From an uncultured Actinomycetes bacterium (GTDB lineage Bacteria > Actinomycetota > Thermoleophilia > Miltoncostaeales > Miltoncostaeaceae), in NCBI GenBank assembly GCA_903943955.1, contig CAJAPZ010000072.1, positions 1 to 64,000 of the forward strand: a DNA stretch of 64,000 nt, written 5' to 3'. Both the position numbers and the translations under genes were made by a program. Within the stretch, counting starts at the first letter, position 1. Each line of letters opens with the position of its first letter. This document shows positions 1 to 8,326 of this stretch, one piece after another. Below the pieces are notes generated by a model. The model ran no database searches, had not been told where the DNA came from, and saw nothing but the letters and a program-made list of their open reading frames with translations.

Positions 1-1233
1 CCGCTGCGCCTGAATGCAACCCACCGACATCATGGCCTCGCGTCCCACGTTGATGATGTCGGCACCGAGCGCGAATGCCATCATCGCCTGCTCGGGCAGA
101 CCCAGACGCCCCGAGCCGATCCATGTGACGCGATGCTGGAGCCCGCGCTCGGCGAGTGCGCGATAGGCACGCCCCTGCGCGAGGCGGTAGGGGAGCGCCA
201 CGTGATCCACGAATGCCAGCGGGCCGGCCCCCGTGCCGCCCTCGCCGCCATCGATGGTGATGAAGTCCACGCCGCGAGTACCCGACTCCATGAGGCGTGC
301 GAGGTCATCCCAGAAACCCGGCATCCCGACAGCCGACTTGATGCCCACCGGCAGCCCGGTGGCCTCGGCGATGCGCTCCACCGCGTCCAGCATGCCGTCG
401 GCATCATGGAAGTCGGGATTCACCGATGGGCTCGCGCAGTCCACACCCGCCGGCACACCGCGGATGCGTGCGATCTCGGGGGTCACCTTGTGCGCTGGGA
501 GCAAGCCCCCGAGCCCGGGCTTGGCCCCCTGGCTCAACTTCAGTTCAATCGCCCGGACGGGGTGACCATCAATGGACTCGAGCAGGTGCGGAATACTCAG
601 TCGTCCCCGCTCGTCGCGCGCGCCGAACCACCCCGTGCCCAACTGCATCACCAGGTCGCCGCCGTGGAGATGGTGGGGTGAGATCCCCCCCTCGCCCGTG
701 TTGTGCAGGCACCCGGCCAGGTGCGCGCCTTCGTTCATGGCACGCACTGCCGTTGCCGACAGCGCACCGAACGACATGCCCGACACGTTCACAACCGACG
801 GGGGGCGGAAGGCCCCGGGCCGCATACGCGGCCCGCCGAGCACCTTCGCCGACGCCAGTGGCCAGTCATCAGGATCCCCGGCCACAGGGGGCGGGGCGGG
901 AAATGCGGTGGGACTGATGAGGATGTAGCCCGGTGACCTCTCGAAAACGGCGTCAGAGCCGAATGAGAATGCGCTGTTCTCGCCCTTCGACGTCGCATAG
1001 ATCCAACGCCGCTGATTTCGGTTGAAGGGCCGCTCATCGTCGTTGCTGGTGACGATGTACTGCCGCAGTTCCGGACCAAATGCCTCAAGGATGTACCGGA
1101 GGTGGCCGATGATCGGCCAGTTATGAAGCACGGGGTGGCGTCGTTGGAGCACGTCGTAGAGCACCAGCAGCAAAAGCGCCGCGGCAATACCGATGAGCAC
1201 CCACCATCCCACGCCCACACCTGCTCCATTCAT
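1..1233 (-). CDS. FMN-binding glutamate synthase-like protein (C-terminus beyond window)
   Basis: The frame is open from an ATG at 1233 to the window edge and encodes 411 residues, so the C-terminus is missing. Residues about 7-26 form one membrane segment (WWVLIGIAAALLLLVLYDVL). After that comes the FMN-binding TIM-barrel region typical of the glutamate synthase large-subunit family: the stretch NVSGMSFGALSATA, then NTGEGGISPHH, then GTGWFGARD, VDFITIDGGEGGTGAGPL, and finally GADIINVGREAMMSVGCIQ. These are hallmark segments of the stand-alone, membrane-anchored members of about 500-540 aa. Such proteins lack the glutaminase domain, so the electron donor and true substrate are not known. It is divergent from the carbamoyltransferase gene, and both start in the 70-bp interval around 1234-1304. 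Confidence 0.88.
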   Translation of the reverse strand, partial: MNGAGVGVGWWVLIGIAAALLLLVLYDVLQRRHPVLHNWPIIGHLRYILEAFGPELRQYIVTSNDDERPFNRNQRRWIYATSKGENSAFSFGSDAVFERSPGYILISPTAFPAPPPVAGDPDDWPLASAKVLGGPRMRPGAFRPPSVVNVSGMSFGALSATAVRAMNEGAHLAGCLHNTGEGGISPHHLHGGDLVMQLGTGWFGARDERGRLSIPHLLESIDGHPVRAIELKLSQGAKPGLGGLLPAHKVTPEIARIRGVPAGVDCASPSVNPDFHDADGMLDAVERIAEATGLPVGIKSAVGMPGFWDDLARLMESGTRGVDFITIDGGEGGTGAGPLAFVDHVALPYRLAQGRAYRALAERGLQHRVTWIGSGRLGLPEQAMMAFALGADIINVGREAMMSVGCIQAQR

Positions 1234-1292
1234 TGAGAGCCGTCGGGGGATGGTGGCGCATCACATGCCACTGCCGCCCGGGGTCGGCGCGA

Positions 1293-1298
1293 TACGCT
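1293..1298 (+). promoter_or_regulatory. Putative -10 box (TACGCT) for leaderless argF-like mRNA
   Basis: TACGCT lies six bases before a GTG at 1305. That spacing places the transcription start on or next to the start codon. No Shine-Dalgarno sequence is visible before either GTG 1305 or ATG 1314. It is one member of a recurring pattern in this window. Confidence 0.5.
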
Positions 1299-1304
1299 GC
1301 ACAC

Positions 1305-2249
1305 GTGACGAACATGACGCCCCACCCCGCCATCCAGGGCCGCTCAGTGCTCTCCCTCATGCATCACCCCGCGGATGCGATCAGGGGCGTGCTCAACCTG
1401 GCCGACCAATTGAAGGCCACACCGCAGTGGCCGGCAGCGCTTGCTGGGAAAAGCATCGCAATGATCTTCGAGCAGCCCTCCACGCGAACCCGTGTGTCGT
1501 TTGAGGTGGGTATCGCACGCCTGGGGGCGCACCCGGTCGTGCTGGCCGGCCGCGACATGCAGCTTGGGCGCGGCGAGACCATCGAGGACACGGCCAAGGT
1601 GCTCTCGCGATTCGTTGACGCCATCGTCATCCGCACGGTGGACCACGGCAAGGTGATGGAGCTGGCCGAGCATGCAGATGTGCCGGTGATCAACGCCCTT
1701 ACCCACGCCCATCATCCATGTCAGGGTCTGGCTGACGTCATGACCATCCGCGAGCGCTTTGGCGACCCGCGTGGCATCCGTGCCGCCTACGTGGGCGATG
1801 GCAACAATTGCTGCCATTCGCTGATGGTGGTGGGTGCACAGATGGGTATGGAGATCGTGGCCGGCTGCCCGGCGGGATACATGCCCGACCCCGAAGTGGT
1901 GGCCACGTGCGATGCCATCGCACGCGAGCATGGTGGCTTCGTGCGCGCGATGGAGGACCCCCGTGAGGCAGTCACCGATGCCCGGGCGATCTATACCGAT
2001 GTATGGGTGTCAATGGGTGACGACGTGGCTGAAGAGGCCCAGCGAATCGCTGTGTTCACTCCGTATCAGGTGAATGACGCACTCATGGAGGCCGCCGCAC
2101 CTGACTGCCTTGCCCTCCATCCGCTCCCGGCACACGATGGCCTGGAGATCACCCGGTCGGTGTACCACGGCCCGCAGAGTGCGATCTGGGACGAGGCGGA
2201 GAACCGCCTGTACGTGCAGGCCGCGCTCCTGATGCACTTGCTGGGCTAG
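1305..2249 (+). CDS. argF: Ornithine carbamoyltransferase-family protein with altered HCLP motif
   Basis: It would transfer the carbamoyl group from carbamoyl phosphate to ornithine, giving citrulline for arginine synthesis in the cytoplasm. The carbamoyl-phosphate loop STRTR and HPCQ are present, as are the GDGNN segment and the TDVWVSMGDD (SMG) loop that mark the ornithine branch of the family. The usual HCLP catalytic motif reads HPLP, with Pro at residue 273 in place of the ornithine-contacting Cys; HPLP is what aspartate carbamoyltransferases carry. The length of 314 aa is normal. The start was taken as GTG 1305 because of the upstream -10-like hexamer; ATG 1314 is the alternative. No other arginine gene is nearby. 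Family membership is clear, but substrate is less certain because of the substitution. Confidence 0.85.
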   Translation: MTNMTPHPAIQGRSVLSLMHHPADAIRGVLNLADQLKATPQWPAALAGKSIAMIFEQPSTRTRVSFEVGIARLGAHPVVLAGRDMQLGRGETIEDTAKVLSRFVDAIVIRTVDHGKVMELAEHADVPVINALTHAHHPCQGLADVMTIRERFGDPRGIRAAYVGDGNNCCHSLMVVGAQMGMEIVAGCPAGYMPDPEVVATCDAIAREHGGFVRAMEDPREAVTDARAIYTDVWVSMGDDVAEEAQRIAVFTPYQVNDALMEAAAPDCLALHPLPAHDGLEITRSVYHGPQSAIWDEAENRLYVQAALLMHLLG

Positions 2250-2265
2250 GAGGCCTGGCGGGACG

Positions 2266-2997
2266 ATGCTGCCCCTCGCCGACGACGTCCCGAACCGCCG
2301 GGCACCGGTTCTCACCATGTTCATCATCGCCGTCTGGGTGGCGATGTGGATCGCGCAGCTACTGCGCCCCGACGACGGCAACATCGCCGATTCGAGCCAG
2401 GCGCTTGACTGCCGCTGGGGCGTGGTGCCCGAGAACCTCATCCATGGCACGGGCTCCAGCACCGACCCCTGCGCCCTAATCAATGCAGACCATCAGGGAT
2501 GGATTGAGGTCGTTACGGCACAATTCCTGCATGCCTCGTGGTGGCACATTCTCGGCAACGTGCTGTTTATGTGGGTCTTCGGTGCGTCCGTTGAGGCTCG
2601 GCTCGGACGCGTGCGATTCCTGCCGTTCGTGCTCGCCTGCGGATCGCTGGCGCTCGTGGTGCAGGCGCTCGCCTCGTCAACATCCACCAACCCGATCATC
2701 GGCGGGTCGGGCATGGTGGCCGCAGTACTGGGGGCGTACATCGTGCTGTTCCCATCCGCGCGCGTCTGGGCACTCGTCATCATCATTCCGCTGAGGCTGC
2801 CCGCGTGGATCCTGCTGGTCGCCTGGTTCGGCTACCAGCTGGTTGCGGCGCTCGGAGGCGCCGAGACAGGAACCGCCTACTGGGCACACGTGGCTGGTTT
2901 CGCCGCGGGTGCACTGCTCATCCGCATGGCCTCACTGGGCCTGCCGCCCCCGCCTGTGCCCCGTAGCGCCGTGCCGGCGGAAGCGGCCCCGGCATGA
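2266..2997 (+). CDS. Rhomboid family intramembrane serine protease
   Basis: This 243-aa polytopic membrane protein has the rhomboid features in order: a first membrane segment at about 15-33, an insertion with a Cys pair (C49, C69) facing the L1 side, the WWHILGN motif (H94, N98), the catalytic serine in GGSG (S148), and the catalytic histidine in AHVAG (H208). It should cleave membrane-anchored substrates within the bilayer. Its ribosome-binding site AGGAGG overlaps the stop codon of the carbamoyltransferase gene 16 bases upstream, suggesting co-transcription. The tail is Pro/Ala-rich. Substrates cannot be deduced. Confidence 0.93.
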   Translation: MLPLADDVPNRRAPVLTMFIIAVWVAMWIAQLLRPDDGNIADSSQALDCRWGVVPENLIHGTGSSTDPCALINADHQGWIEVVTAQFLHASWWHILGNVLFMWVFGASVEARLGRVRFLPFVLACGSLALVVQALASSTSTNPIIGGSGMVAAVLGAYIVLFPSARVWALVIIIPLRLPAWILLVAWFGYQLVAALGGAETGTAYWAHVAGFAAGALLIRMASLGLPPPPVPRSAVPAEAAPA

Positions 2998-3263
2998 GCG
3001 CGCTCTTCCGGCGACGGCCGCGCTCGGAGCGCCAGCCCGAATGGGTGCGGGTGGCCATCGTTGCCAACCAGGCCGAGGGCGAGATGCTTCAGGGCATGCT
3101 GGCCAATGCCGGAATCCCCTCGTTCCTACTGAGGAACGCCGGGTTCGATGTACCGGACATGCTGGCCGGGGGACCGCGTGACGTGATGGTACCGGGAGGC
3201 CGTGGCCTCGAGGCCCATGCCCTTCTTGACCCGCTGGACCCGCTGGACGCTGGCGCGGCTTAG
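2994..3263 (+). CDS. DUF2007-type small protein
   Basis: The 89-aa soluble protein starts with an ATGA overlap on the rhomboid stop codon, so translation is probably coupled. Residues 17-85 show the DUF2007 layout: a beta strand (WVRVAIVANQ), a helix (EGEMLQGMLANAGIPS), then FLLRN and a final strand DVMVPGG. In the family this fold is thought to be a small signalling or regulatory module; no enzymatic residue is known. Because it is coupled to the protease it may act with it, but that is inference. Confidence 0.75.
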   Translation: MSALFRRRPRSERQPEWVRVAIVANQAEGEMLQGMLANAGIPSFLLRNAGFDVPDMLAGGPRDVMVPGGRGLEAHALLDPLDPLDAGAA

Positions 3264-4138
3264 CGGCCGAGAACGATCGGGACCCGGCGCGCACGCGCTG
3301 GTCTGCGCAGCAGCATTCCGGTGACCAGCATCGCGACACCGATCACCACTGTGACGATCAGGGCGATCCACCAGTTGGCCACCGTCGCCACCGTGGCGGC
3401 CGTCGCAATGTCACCGGCGTTCCCCTCGCCAACGGCGCCCCCCACAATCGGAGGCACGATGAGGCGCAGCAGAATCGGCACGATGCCCACCGCGATAAAG
3501 GCGATGCCGAGACGGCGCGCCATCCGTGCGCGATCGTCGGTCACGAGCACCCCGATACCGAGCAGCACAATCGTGGCGATGGCCAGCCACAGGGGCAGCA
3601 GGCGAAGTGTGTTCAGGGCACCGGCAGCGGTCGAGACGCCGGACGGGACCTGCTCCGGGGTGACGGTGACGGTGAGGTCCCTGGCGGGGGGGATCTGCGA
3701 AGCGAGTTGCGGTGCGGTCGCATCGAGCGCGGTGACGAGGCGTTCACGCACGGCGCCCAGATTGATCGTGACGCCACCGTCTGGGCGGTCCTCAAAACGG
3801 GTCCGGGCCTGATCAATCGCGGGTACGAGCAGTGTGCCGATGTCCGGCTGCGAGAGCAGTGACTGCACCGCACCACGCAAGGTGGACTCTCCAGCCACCG
3901 AGAGCGAGCTGCCCTTGCCGATGGCGTATGCATCGACGACGGTCACAACGGCATCAGCCGTGCCGGTGAGACCCGCAGGGCTCTGGATCGTTTCCACGGT
4001 GACATCCGCGAAGCCACCGGATTCCGTCACCCGGCCGAATGATGTCCAGGTGAGGACGGCGATTAGCCAGGTGAGCACCCCGAGTGTCGCGACGACCCCC
4101 AGCAGAAGCCGACGGCCGCGGGTCATGCGGCGATTCAT
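3260..4138 (-). CDS. Membrane protein of unknown function, 4 predicted TM segments
   Basis: I do not recognise a named family. Starting at ATG 4138 the protein has 292 aa: one membrane segment at 11-32, an extracytoplasmic domain of about 145 residues (35-178), and three more segments at about 181-200, 210-234 and 255-277. The outer domain is rich in Val/Thr and contains DGGVTINLGAVRERL. The layout resembles actinobacterial envelope proteins of unknown role. The frame stays open upstream to 4231, but that extra part is not protein-like. The stop overlaps the stop of the convergent DUF2007 gene. Confidence 0.7.
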   Translation of the reverse strand: MNRRMTRGRRLLLGVVATLGVLTWLIAVLTWTSFGRVTESGGFADVTVETIQSPAGLTGTADAVVTVVDAYAIGKGSSLSVAGESTLRGAVQSLLSQPDIGTLLVPAIDQARTRFEDRPDGGVTINLGAVRERLVTALDATAPQLASQIPPARDLTVTVTPEQVPSGVSTAAGALNTLRLLPLWLAIATIVLLGIGVLVTDDRARMARRLGIAFIAVGIVPILLRLIVPPIVGGAVGEGNAGDIATAATVATVANWWIALIVTVVIGVAMLVTGMLLRRPARARRVPIVLGR

Positions 4139-4302
4139 CGGAGAAGCCGTCCCGCGCGAGTGCCCGACATGCATTCCATACCCGTGAACCAGACCAGTGC
4201 GGGCCCGCCATGTCAAGGGGTGGTCCCACATATGGGGGAATCCCGCGGCGCCATGTCCCGACCCGGGTCCTCATCCATCTGCAATAGGCGACACTTGGAG
4301 TC

Positions 4303-5481
4303 ATGAATACCTTTGCATCTGCCATCAGCACGCGGGAGACCGGACGCACTGCGGCCACCGAGGCCGTTGCCGCAGTGCGCGCGGGCCTCAGTGGCGCCAC
4401 GCCCGACCTCGCCGTGGTCTTTGCCACCCCCGATCTCATGGCCGATGCCGCCGGCATCGCATCCGTCATCGGCGTCGGGCTCGGGCCAGCGAACCTGATC
4501 GGCTGCACCGCGGAGGGGGTCATCGGCACCGCCCGCGAAATTGAGCACGGACCCGCACTGACCCTCTGGGCGGCGTCACTCCCCGATACCGCCATTGACT
4601 CATTCATCCTCGATCCGGGGCAGGCACCCGATGGGGGGCCGGTGATGGTGGGCTGGCCGCCTGCCATCGACCCCTCCGCACCCCCCGATCTGCAAGGAGA
4701 CCAGACGGTGATCCTGCTGGCCGATCCGTTCAGCTTCCCACCCGACGCGCTTGCCGGACCGGATGGCGGAGGAATGGCACGTGAGGTGACCGGAGGAATG
4801 GCCTCGGGTGGTCAGGCCCCAGGAGAGCACCGCCTCATCCTCAACCAGAGGGTGACCCACTCCGGCGCGGTGGGGGTTGCGCTCTCCGGCGTCACGCCCC
4901 TCGTGTCGCAGGGCTGCCGCCCGGTTGGCCCCGAAATGACCATCACCGACGGGGGCGAGGGAGTCATCAGGCAACTCGCAGGTCGCCCCGCACTCGAGCG
5001 TGTGCGCGAGGTCATCGAGGCCCTTCCGGCAGATGAGCGTCGCCTGGTGGAAGACGGAGTGCTTGCCGGCATCGTCATCGATGAGAACCGCCCCGAATAC
5101 GAGCAGGGCGACTTCCTCATCCGCGGCATGATGGGTGGCGACCCCGGTACCGGCGCGATCGCCGTGGGTGAGCATGTGCGGGTGGGGCAGGTGATGCGTC
5201 TGCAGGCACGCGACCACCTCTCGGCGGATGCAGACCTCCGCGCCGCACTGGCCGCCGCGCGTGTCACGACCGCAGGTGCACCAGGAGGGGTACTGCTCTT
5301 TTCGTGCAACGGACGCGGCACCCGTTTGTTCCCCGATCCGCACCACGACGCGCTCGCAACCGCGCACGTGTTCGGTGAAATCCCGCTGAGTGGCCTCTTC
5401 TGCAATGGCGAGATCGGGCCGGTGTGTGGCCGTACCCACCTTCACGGCTTCACGGCCGTGATGGCCATCTTCCCTGCCTAA
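4303..5481 (+). CDS. FIST domain sensory protein
   Basis: This 392-aa soluble protein has a FIST N domain (residues about 20-230, with DLAVVFATPDL and NLIGCTAEGVIG) and a FIST C domain (about 240-390, with GVLLFSCNGRG, GEIPLSGLFCNGEIGP and HGFTAVMAIF). FIST proteins are proposed small-ligand sensors, often for amino acids, and usually act with two-component or c-di-GMP proteins. None of those is fused here, though a histidine kinase system lies 2 kb away. A GACACT hexamer lies seven bases upstream of the ATG, compatible with a leaderless start. Confidence 0.93.
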   Translation: MNTFASAISTRETGRTAATEAVAAVRAGLSGATPDLAVVFATPDLMADAAGIASVIGVGLGPANLIGCTAEGVIGTAREIEHGPALTLWAASLPDTAIDSFILDPGQAPDGGPVMVGWPPAIDPSAPPDLQGDQTVILLADPFSFPPDALAGPDGGGMAREVTGGMASGGQAPGEHRLILNQRVTHSGAVGVALSGVTPLVSQGCRPVGPEMTITDGGEGVIRQLAGRPALERVREVIEALPADERRLVEDGVLAGIVIDENRPEYEQGDFLIRGMMGGDPGTGAIAVGEHVRVGQVMRLQARDHLSADADLRAALAAARVTTAGAPGGVLLFSCNGRGTRLFPDPHHDALATAHVFGEIPLSGLFCNGEIGPVCGRTHLHGFTAVMAIFPA

Positions 5482-5503
5482 CACATAGCTGAACATGCAA
5501 CAT

Positions 5504-5565
5504 GTATGTCAGTCGATGTGTCATACGATGCAGTCACACTCCGCGTTTATATGTATCTCACATAT
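5504..5565. promoter_or_regulatory. AT-rich leader with two inverted repeats
   Basis: Between the FIST stop and ATG 5591 is an unusually AT-rich stretch. It holds a perfect inverted repeat ATATGT-5 nt-ACATAT at 5549-5565 and a looser one GTATG-13 nt-CATAC at 5504-5526. The first repeat ends 25 bases upstream of the start codon, a typical place for a repressor operator. No regulator is demonstrated. Confidence 0.45.
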
Positions 5566-5590
5566 CTGCGGATCACCCGGGAGTTCACTG

Positions 5591-6049
5591 ATGGATCAGC
5601 AGTCCCACGGCAACCCGCCATTCGGCGGCACACCGAAGCCCCAGACCCCGCCCCCGGTGCCGGTGCCGGTAGCCGAGACACCCCGTGGCGGAATCGCCGA
5701 GGGCATCTTTGCCGAAGTGGAGCGCATGACCGCCGGCGGCACCATGACCCGAAGCGACGCATTCGAACGCATCTCTGAGCGCACCGGCCGTCGCGCGGGA
5801 ACCGTGGCCGCCAACTACTACCGCATCGCCCGCAAGCGGGGCACGGTGGCCTCCCGCGCCAAGCGTGGACCCGGCCAGCCAGTTGGATCCCGCAGCGCCG
5901 ACGCCACCGCCGTAATCCTCGCCCGCTTGGAGTCGGCCGTCAAGGATCTGGGCGATCTGCTGCGTGCACAGGATGTGGAGATCAACAAGCTGCGTGAACA
6001 GTCCGCGCAGTTCGACAAGCTTCGGGAGTGGATGAGCAAGAACAGCTAG
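5591..6049 (+). CDS. Small basic protein with HTH-like and coiled-coil regions, unknown function
   Basis: I do not recognise a named family. From ATG 5591 (GGGAG seven bases upstream) it has 152 aa. Residues 1-33 are Pro-rich and disordered. Residues about 34-85 are helical, with TMTRSDAFERISERTGRR and VAANYYRIARKRG, resembling a compact helix-turn-helix. A basic Gly/Arg linker follows, then a heptad-like helix at about 108-150 (LARLESAVKDLGDLLRAQ, NKLREQSAQFDKLREW), likely a dimerising coiled coil. DNA binding is inferred. The palindromic leader would suit autoregulation. Confidence 0.65.
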   Translation: MDQQSHGNPPFGGTPKPQTPPPVPVPVAETPRGGIAEGIFAEVERMTAGGTMTRSDAFERISERTGRRAGTVAANYYRIARKRGTVASRAKRGPGQPVGSRSADATAVILARLESAVKDLGDLLRAQDVEINKLREQSAQFDKLREWMSKNS

Positions 6050-6071
6050 CCGGGTGAGCCGCCCGAGGACG

Positions 6072-6749
6072 TCACTCGGGGGGCAGCTCGAGGCGCCGCT
6101 CGCCAGCCCACGCAGCGGCCTGCGAGCGGCGCTGGAATCCGAGCTTACGAAGCAGCTGCGACACGTGATTGCGCACCGTCTTCTCGGAGAGGTGCAGCAC
6201 CTCGCCGATGGCACGGTTGGTGTAGCCCTCGGCGATGAGGGTGAGCATGCGGCGCTCGCGATCGGTGAGCCCCGCCAGTTCGGCCTCGGCCTGCTTGGCG
6301 GAAAGCTCCCTGAACTGCGAGAGGAGCGCCCCGGTGGCGCGGGGGTCGAGCGTGGATGCACCCGACGCGGCATCACGAATGGCCTGAGTGAGGCGCTCGG
6401 CGTCGGCCTGCTTCAGCAGGTAGCCGGATGCACCGGCCATCACGGCGCCCACGATGGCCTCCTCGTCGGAGTACGAAGTGAGCATGACGACGCTGATCTC
6501 ATCATTCTCCTTCTTGATCTTGCGGCAGGCGTCCACGCCGGAGCCATCCGGAAGGCGAATATCCATCAGCACCACATGGGGCGTGAGCTGCGCGGCCATC
6601 TGTACGGCCTCGGCCACAGACCCGGCCTCGCCCACCACGCGGAACCCGCTGGTGTGAGAGAGCAGCGACCTGAGACCAAGGCGCACCACGTGGTGGTCGT
6701 CGACGATCAGGACCCGAATCGGATCGGTGGGGCTCGGAATCGCGCTCAT
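6072..6749 (-). CDS. NarL/DosR-type response regulator
   Basis: The 225-aa protein has a receiver domain (about 11-127) with acidic pocket DD (17-18), phospho-acceptor D63 in LMDIRLPDG, T91 and K113 (YLLKQ). A LuxR-type helix-turn-helix follows (about 158-215; LTDRERRMLTLIAEGYTNRAI, EKTVRNHVSQLLRKLG). The C-terminal domain strongly resembles DosR/DevR, with the FQRRSQAA ending. Its start overlaps the kinase stop by one base (TGATG), so the two are co-translated. It should be phosphorylated by that kinase and bind sites such as the CATG boxes upstream of the operon. Confidence 0.95.
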   Translation of the reverse strand: MSAIPSPTDPIRVLIVDDHHVVRLGLRSLLSHTSGFRVVGEAGSVAEAVQMAAQLTPHVVLMDIRLPDGSGVDACRKIKKENDEISVVMLTSYSDEEAIVGAVMAGASGYLLKQADAERLTQAIRDAASGASTLDPRATGALLSQFRELSAKQAEAELAGLTDRERRMLTLIAEGYTNRAIGEVLHLSEKTVRNHVSQLLRKLGFQRRSQAAAWAGERRLELPPE

Positions 6750-8230
6750 CAGCTCATCACCTCGGTCGCGATGCCCTGCCTGGTGGCGGGCATCTCGGTT
6801 GACTCGACATCATCCAGCGGTACTGCCAGCACGACCCGGGTGCCGCCAGACGGCCCCGACTCGATCACGATACGGCCTCCAAGCCACCGGGCGCGTTCAT
6901 ACATGTTTCTCAGTCCGTTGCCATGGCCCGGGGCCACCTCACCGGCGATCTCATCACGAATGCCGTGTCCAGTGTCCGCGACAACCAGATTGATCTCGTC
7001 CGGCCGGAAGGTGAGCCGCACGCTCACGGTGCACGGACCGGCATGGCGGGCGGCATTCGCCAGCGATTCGCGCAGGATGTGGGCTAGGTGCTGACCGGCA
7101 TCCTCGGGCAGGGGCCCGCACGACTCCTGGCCCGTCACCCGAAAGGTCACCTCCACGTGCGAGTCGTCGACAAAGTCGTGCACGATGCGATCGAGGTCTG
7201 ATGCGATACCGGCCGGACCGCCGTCAGGAGCCTGAAGGCCGCGGATGTACCCACGTAAACCGTCGATGGTGGCGTTCAGGCTTCCCACGACCCGACGCAT
7301 CTCCTCGCGGGTGTCGGCATCATCGGTATTGAGCGCGACGGCCTCGAGATGCAGCCCGGACGCGTAGATCGACTGGATAGTGCCGTCGTGAAGGTCGCGG
7401 CCGAATCGCGCGCGCTCCTCGGCCACCAGCCGGGCGCGGTCGAGCGTTTCGATCTGCTGCTTGGCCTCCACCTCAAAGATGTCGAGCAGTTTGATGACCG
7501 CAAGGAGCAGCGCGAGGGCCACCAGGCCACGCAGCACCGCAAGCGGCAGGCCGGTGGTGGCGAACCAGCCCGACTCATTCGCGAGCCCCCCCGGCGCCCA
7601 CGGCGCAGGCTCCACGATGACCCCGCCCACCACTGCATAGACCAGTAGCGCGGCGGCTGCGAGCGCTGCGTACGGGCGGATTCCCACCATGCCCGACCGG
7701 GTCAGTTCATCGCGCTGCCGCCACATGCCGTATGCCGACAGCAGAGCGCCCGGGATGAGAAACACATACCGCGACAACGCTGCGGTGGTGTCTTCCCACT
7801 CGAGAACGTTCCAGCCGCGATTGCCCGCCGCAACCGTGGCGGAGATAATGATGGCGGCCCACGCGACGACCGAGGCAATTGAGAACGCCCGCAGGCGCTC
7901 CCGGGTCCATGGCACGAGCCGCAGCCCGAACTGCAGCAGGAAGACCACCGCCACTGACTGCAGCACGGCGCGCAGCACCACCAGCGCATGAATTACGCCG
8001 GGCGCGAGATAGGTGGACTGGATGGGGATGAACACGAATCCCCAGATGACCAGCGCCTCGAAAAATGCGTATGACGCAAGCCAGATCAGCGAAGATGTGA
8101 GGGTGAACCGCGTGGCGCGGCGGCGCTGAAGCCACGCGGCAAACCCGAGCGCAAACAAAATGACCCCGTGCGCAAACACGAGGACCGTTTCATTTTGCTG
8201 GAAGAAGGTCGCCACCTGCGGGACGTGCAC
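6749..8230 (-). CDS. Sensor histidine kinase with 7-TM input domain (HisKA_3 type)
   Basis: The 493-aa protein begins with about seven membrane segments (roughly 15-34, 44-68, 76-100, 115-135, 152-170, 186-207, 225-248). A short linker helix leads to the HisKA_3 dimerisation helix with phospho-acceptor H281 in GRDLHDGTIQ. The HATPase region (about 375-475) has the N box ESLANAARHAG, DTGHGI and GHGNGLRNMYER. The membrane input domain has no extracytoplasmic sensor domain, so it may sense the membrane itself or a small lipophilic signal; this is inference. Start is GTG 8230, as an in-frame stop lies directly upstream. Confidence 0.92.
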   Translation of the reverse strand: MHVPQVATFFQQNETVLVFAHGVILFALGFAAWLQRRRATRFTLTSSLIWLASYAFFEALVIWGFVFIPIQSTYLAPGVIHALVVLRAVLQSVAVVFLLQFGLRLVPWTRERLRAFSIASVVAWAAIIISATVAAGNRGWNVLEWEDTTAALSRYVFLIPGALLSAYGMWRQRDELTRSGMVGIRPYAALAAAALLVYAVVGGVIVEPAPWAPGGLANESGWFATTGLPLAVLRGLVALALLLAVIKLLDIFEVEAKQQIETLDRARLVAEERARFGRDLHDGTIQSIYASGLHLEAVALNTDDADTREEMRRVVGSLNATIDGLRGYIRGLQAPDGGPAGIASDLDRIVHDFVDDSHVEVTFRVTGQESCGPLPEDAGQHLAHILRESLANAARHAGPCTVSVRLTFRPDEINLVVADTGHGIRDEIAGEVAPGHGNGLRNMYERARWLGGRIVIESGPSGGTRVVLAVPLDDVESTEMPATRQGIATEVMS

Positions 8231-8233
8231 CTC

Positions 8234-8305
8234 GGGTCATGCCCCGGAACGACGATGCGGGACGCATCGGCCGGGACATGCCCCGCGAGGGGTGACACAT
8301 GACCC
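8234..8305 (-). promoter_or_regulatory. Three CATG-centred boxes upstream of the kinase operon
   Basis: GGGTCATGCCCC (8234-8245) and GGGACATGCCCC (8273-8284) are near-identical quasi-palindromes. A third core, CATGACCC (8298-8305), is the same motif inverted. CATG centres are 39 and 21 bases apart. Between the first two lies a perfect inverted repeat CGATGC-GGGAC-GCATCG (8253-8269). GGGAC is also the conserved half-site of DosR boxes. The region lies immediately upstream of the kinase GTG, so it is a candidate autoregulatory operator. Confidence 0.5.
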
Positions 8306-8326
8306 GGCAGAAGCGATGCTACTTCC

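Noticed and set aside
789-1229. 146-codon minus-strand frame inside the first gene
   Set aside because: It is out of frame with the FMN-binding glutamate synthase-like protein, whose conserved motifs continue across the whole interval.
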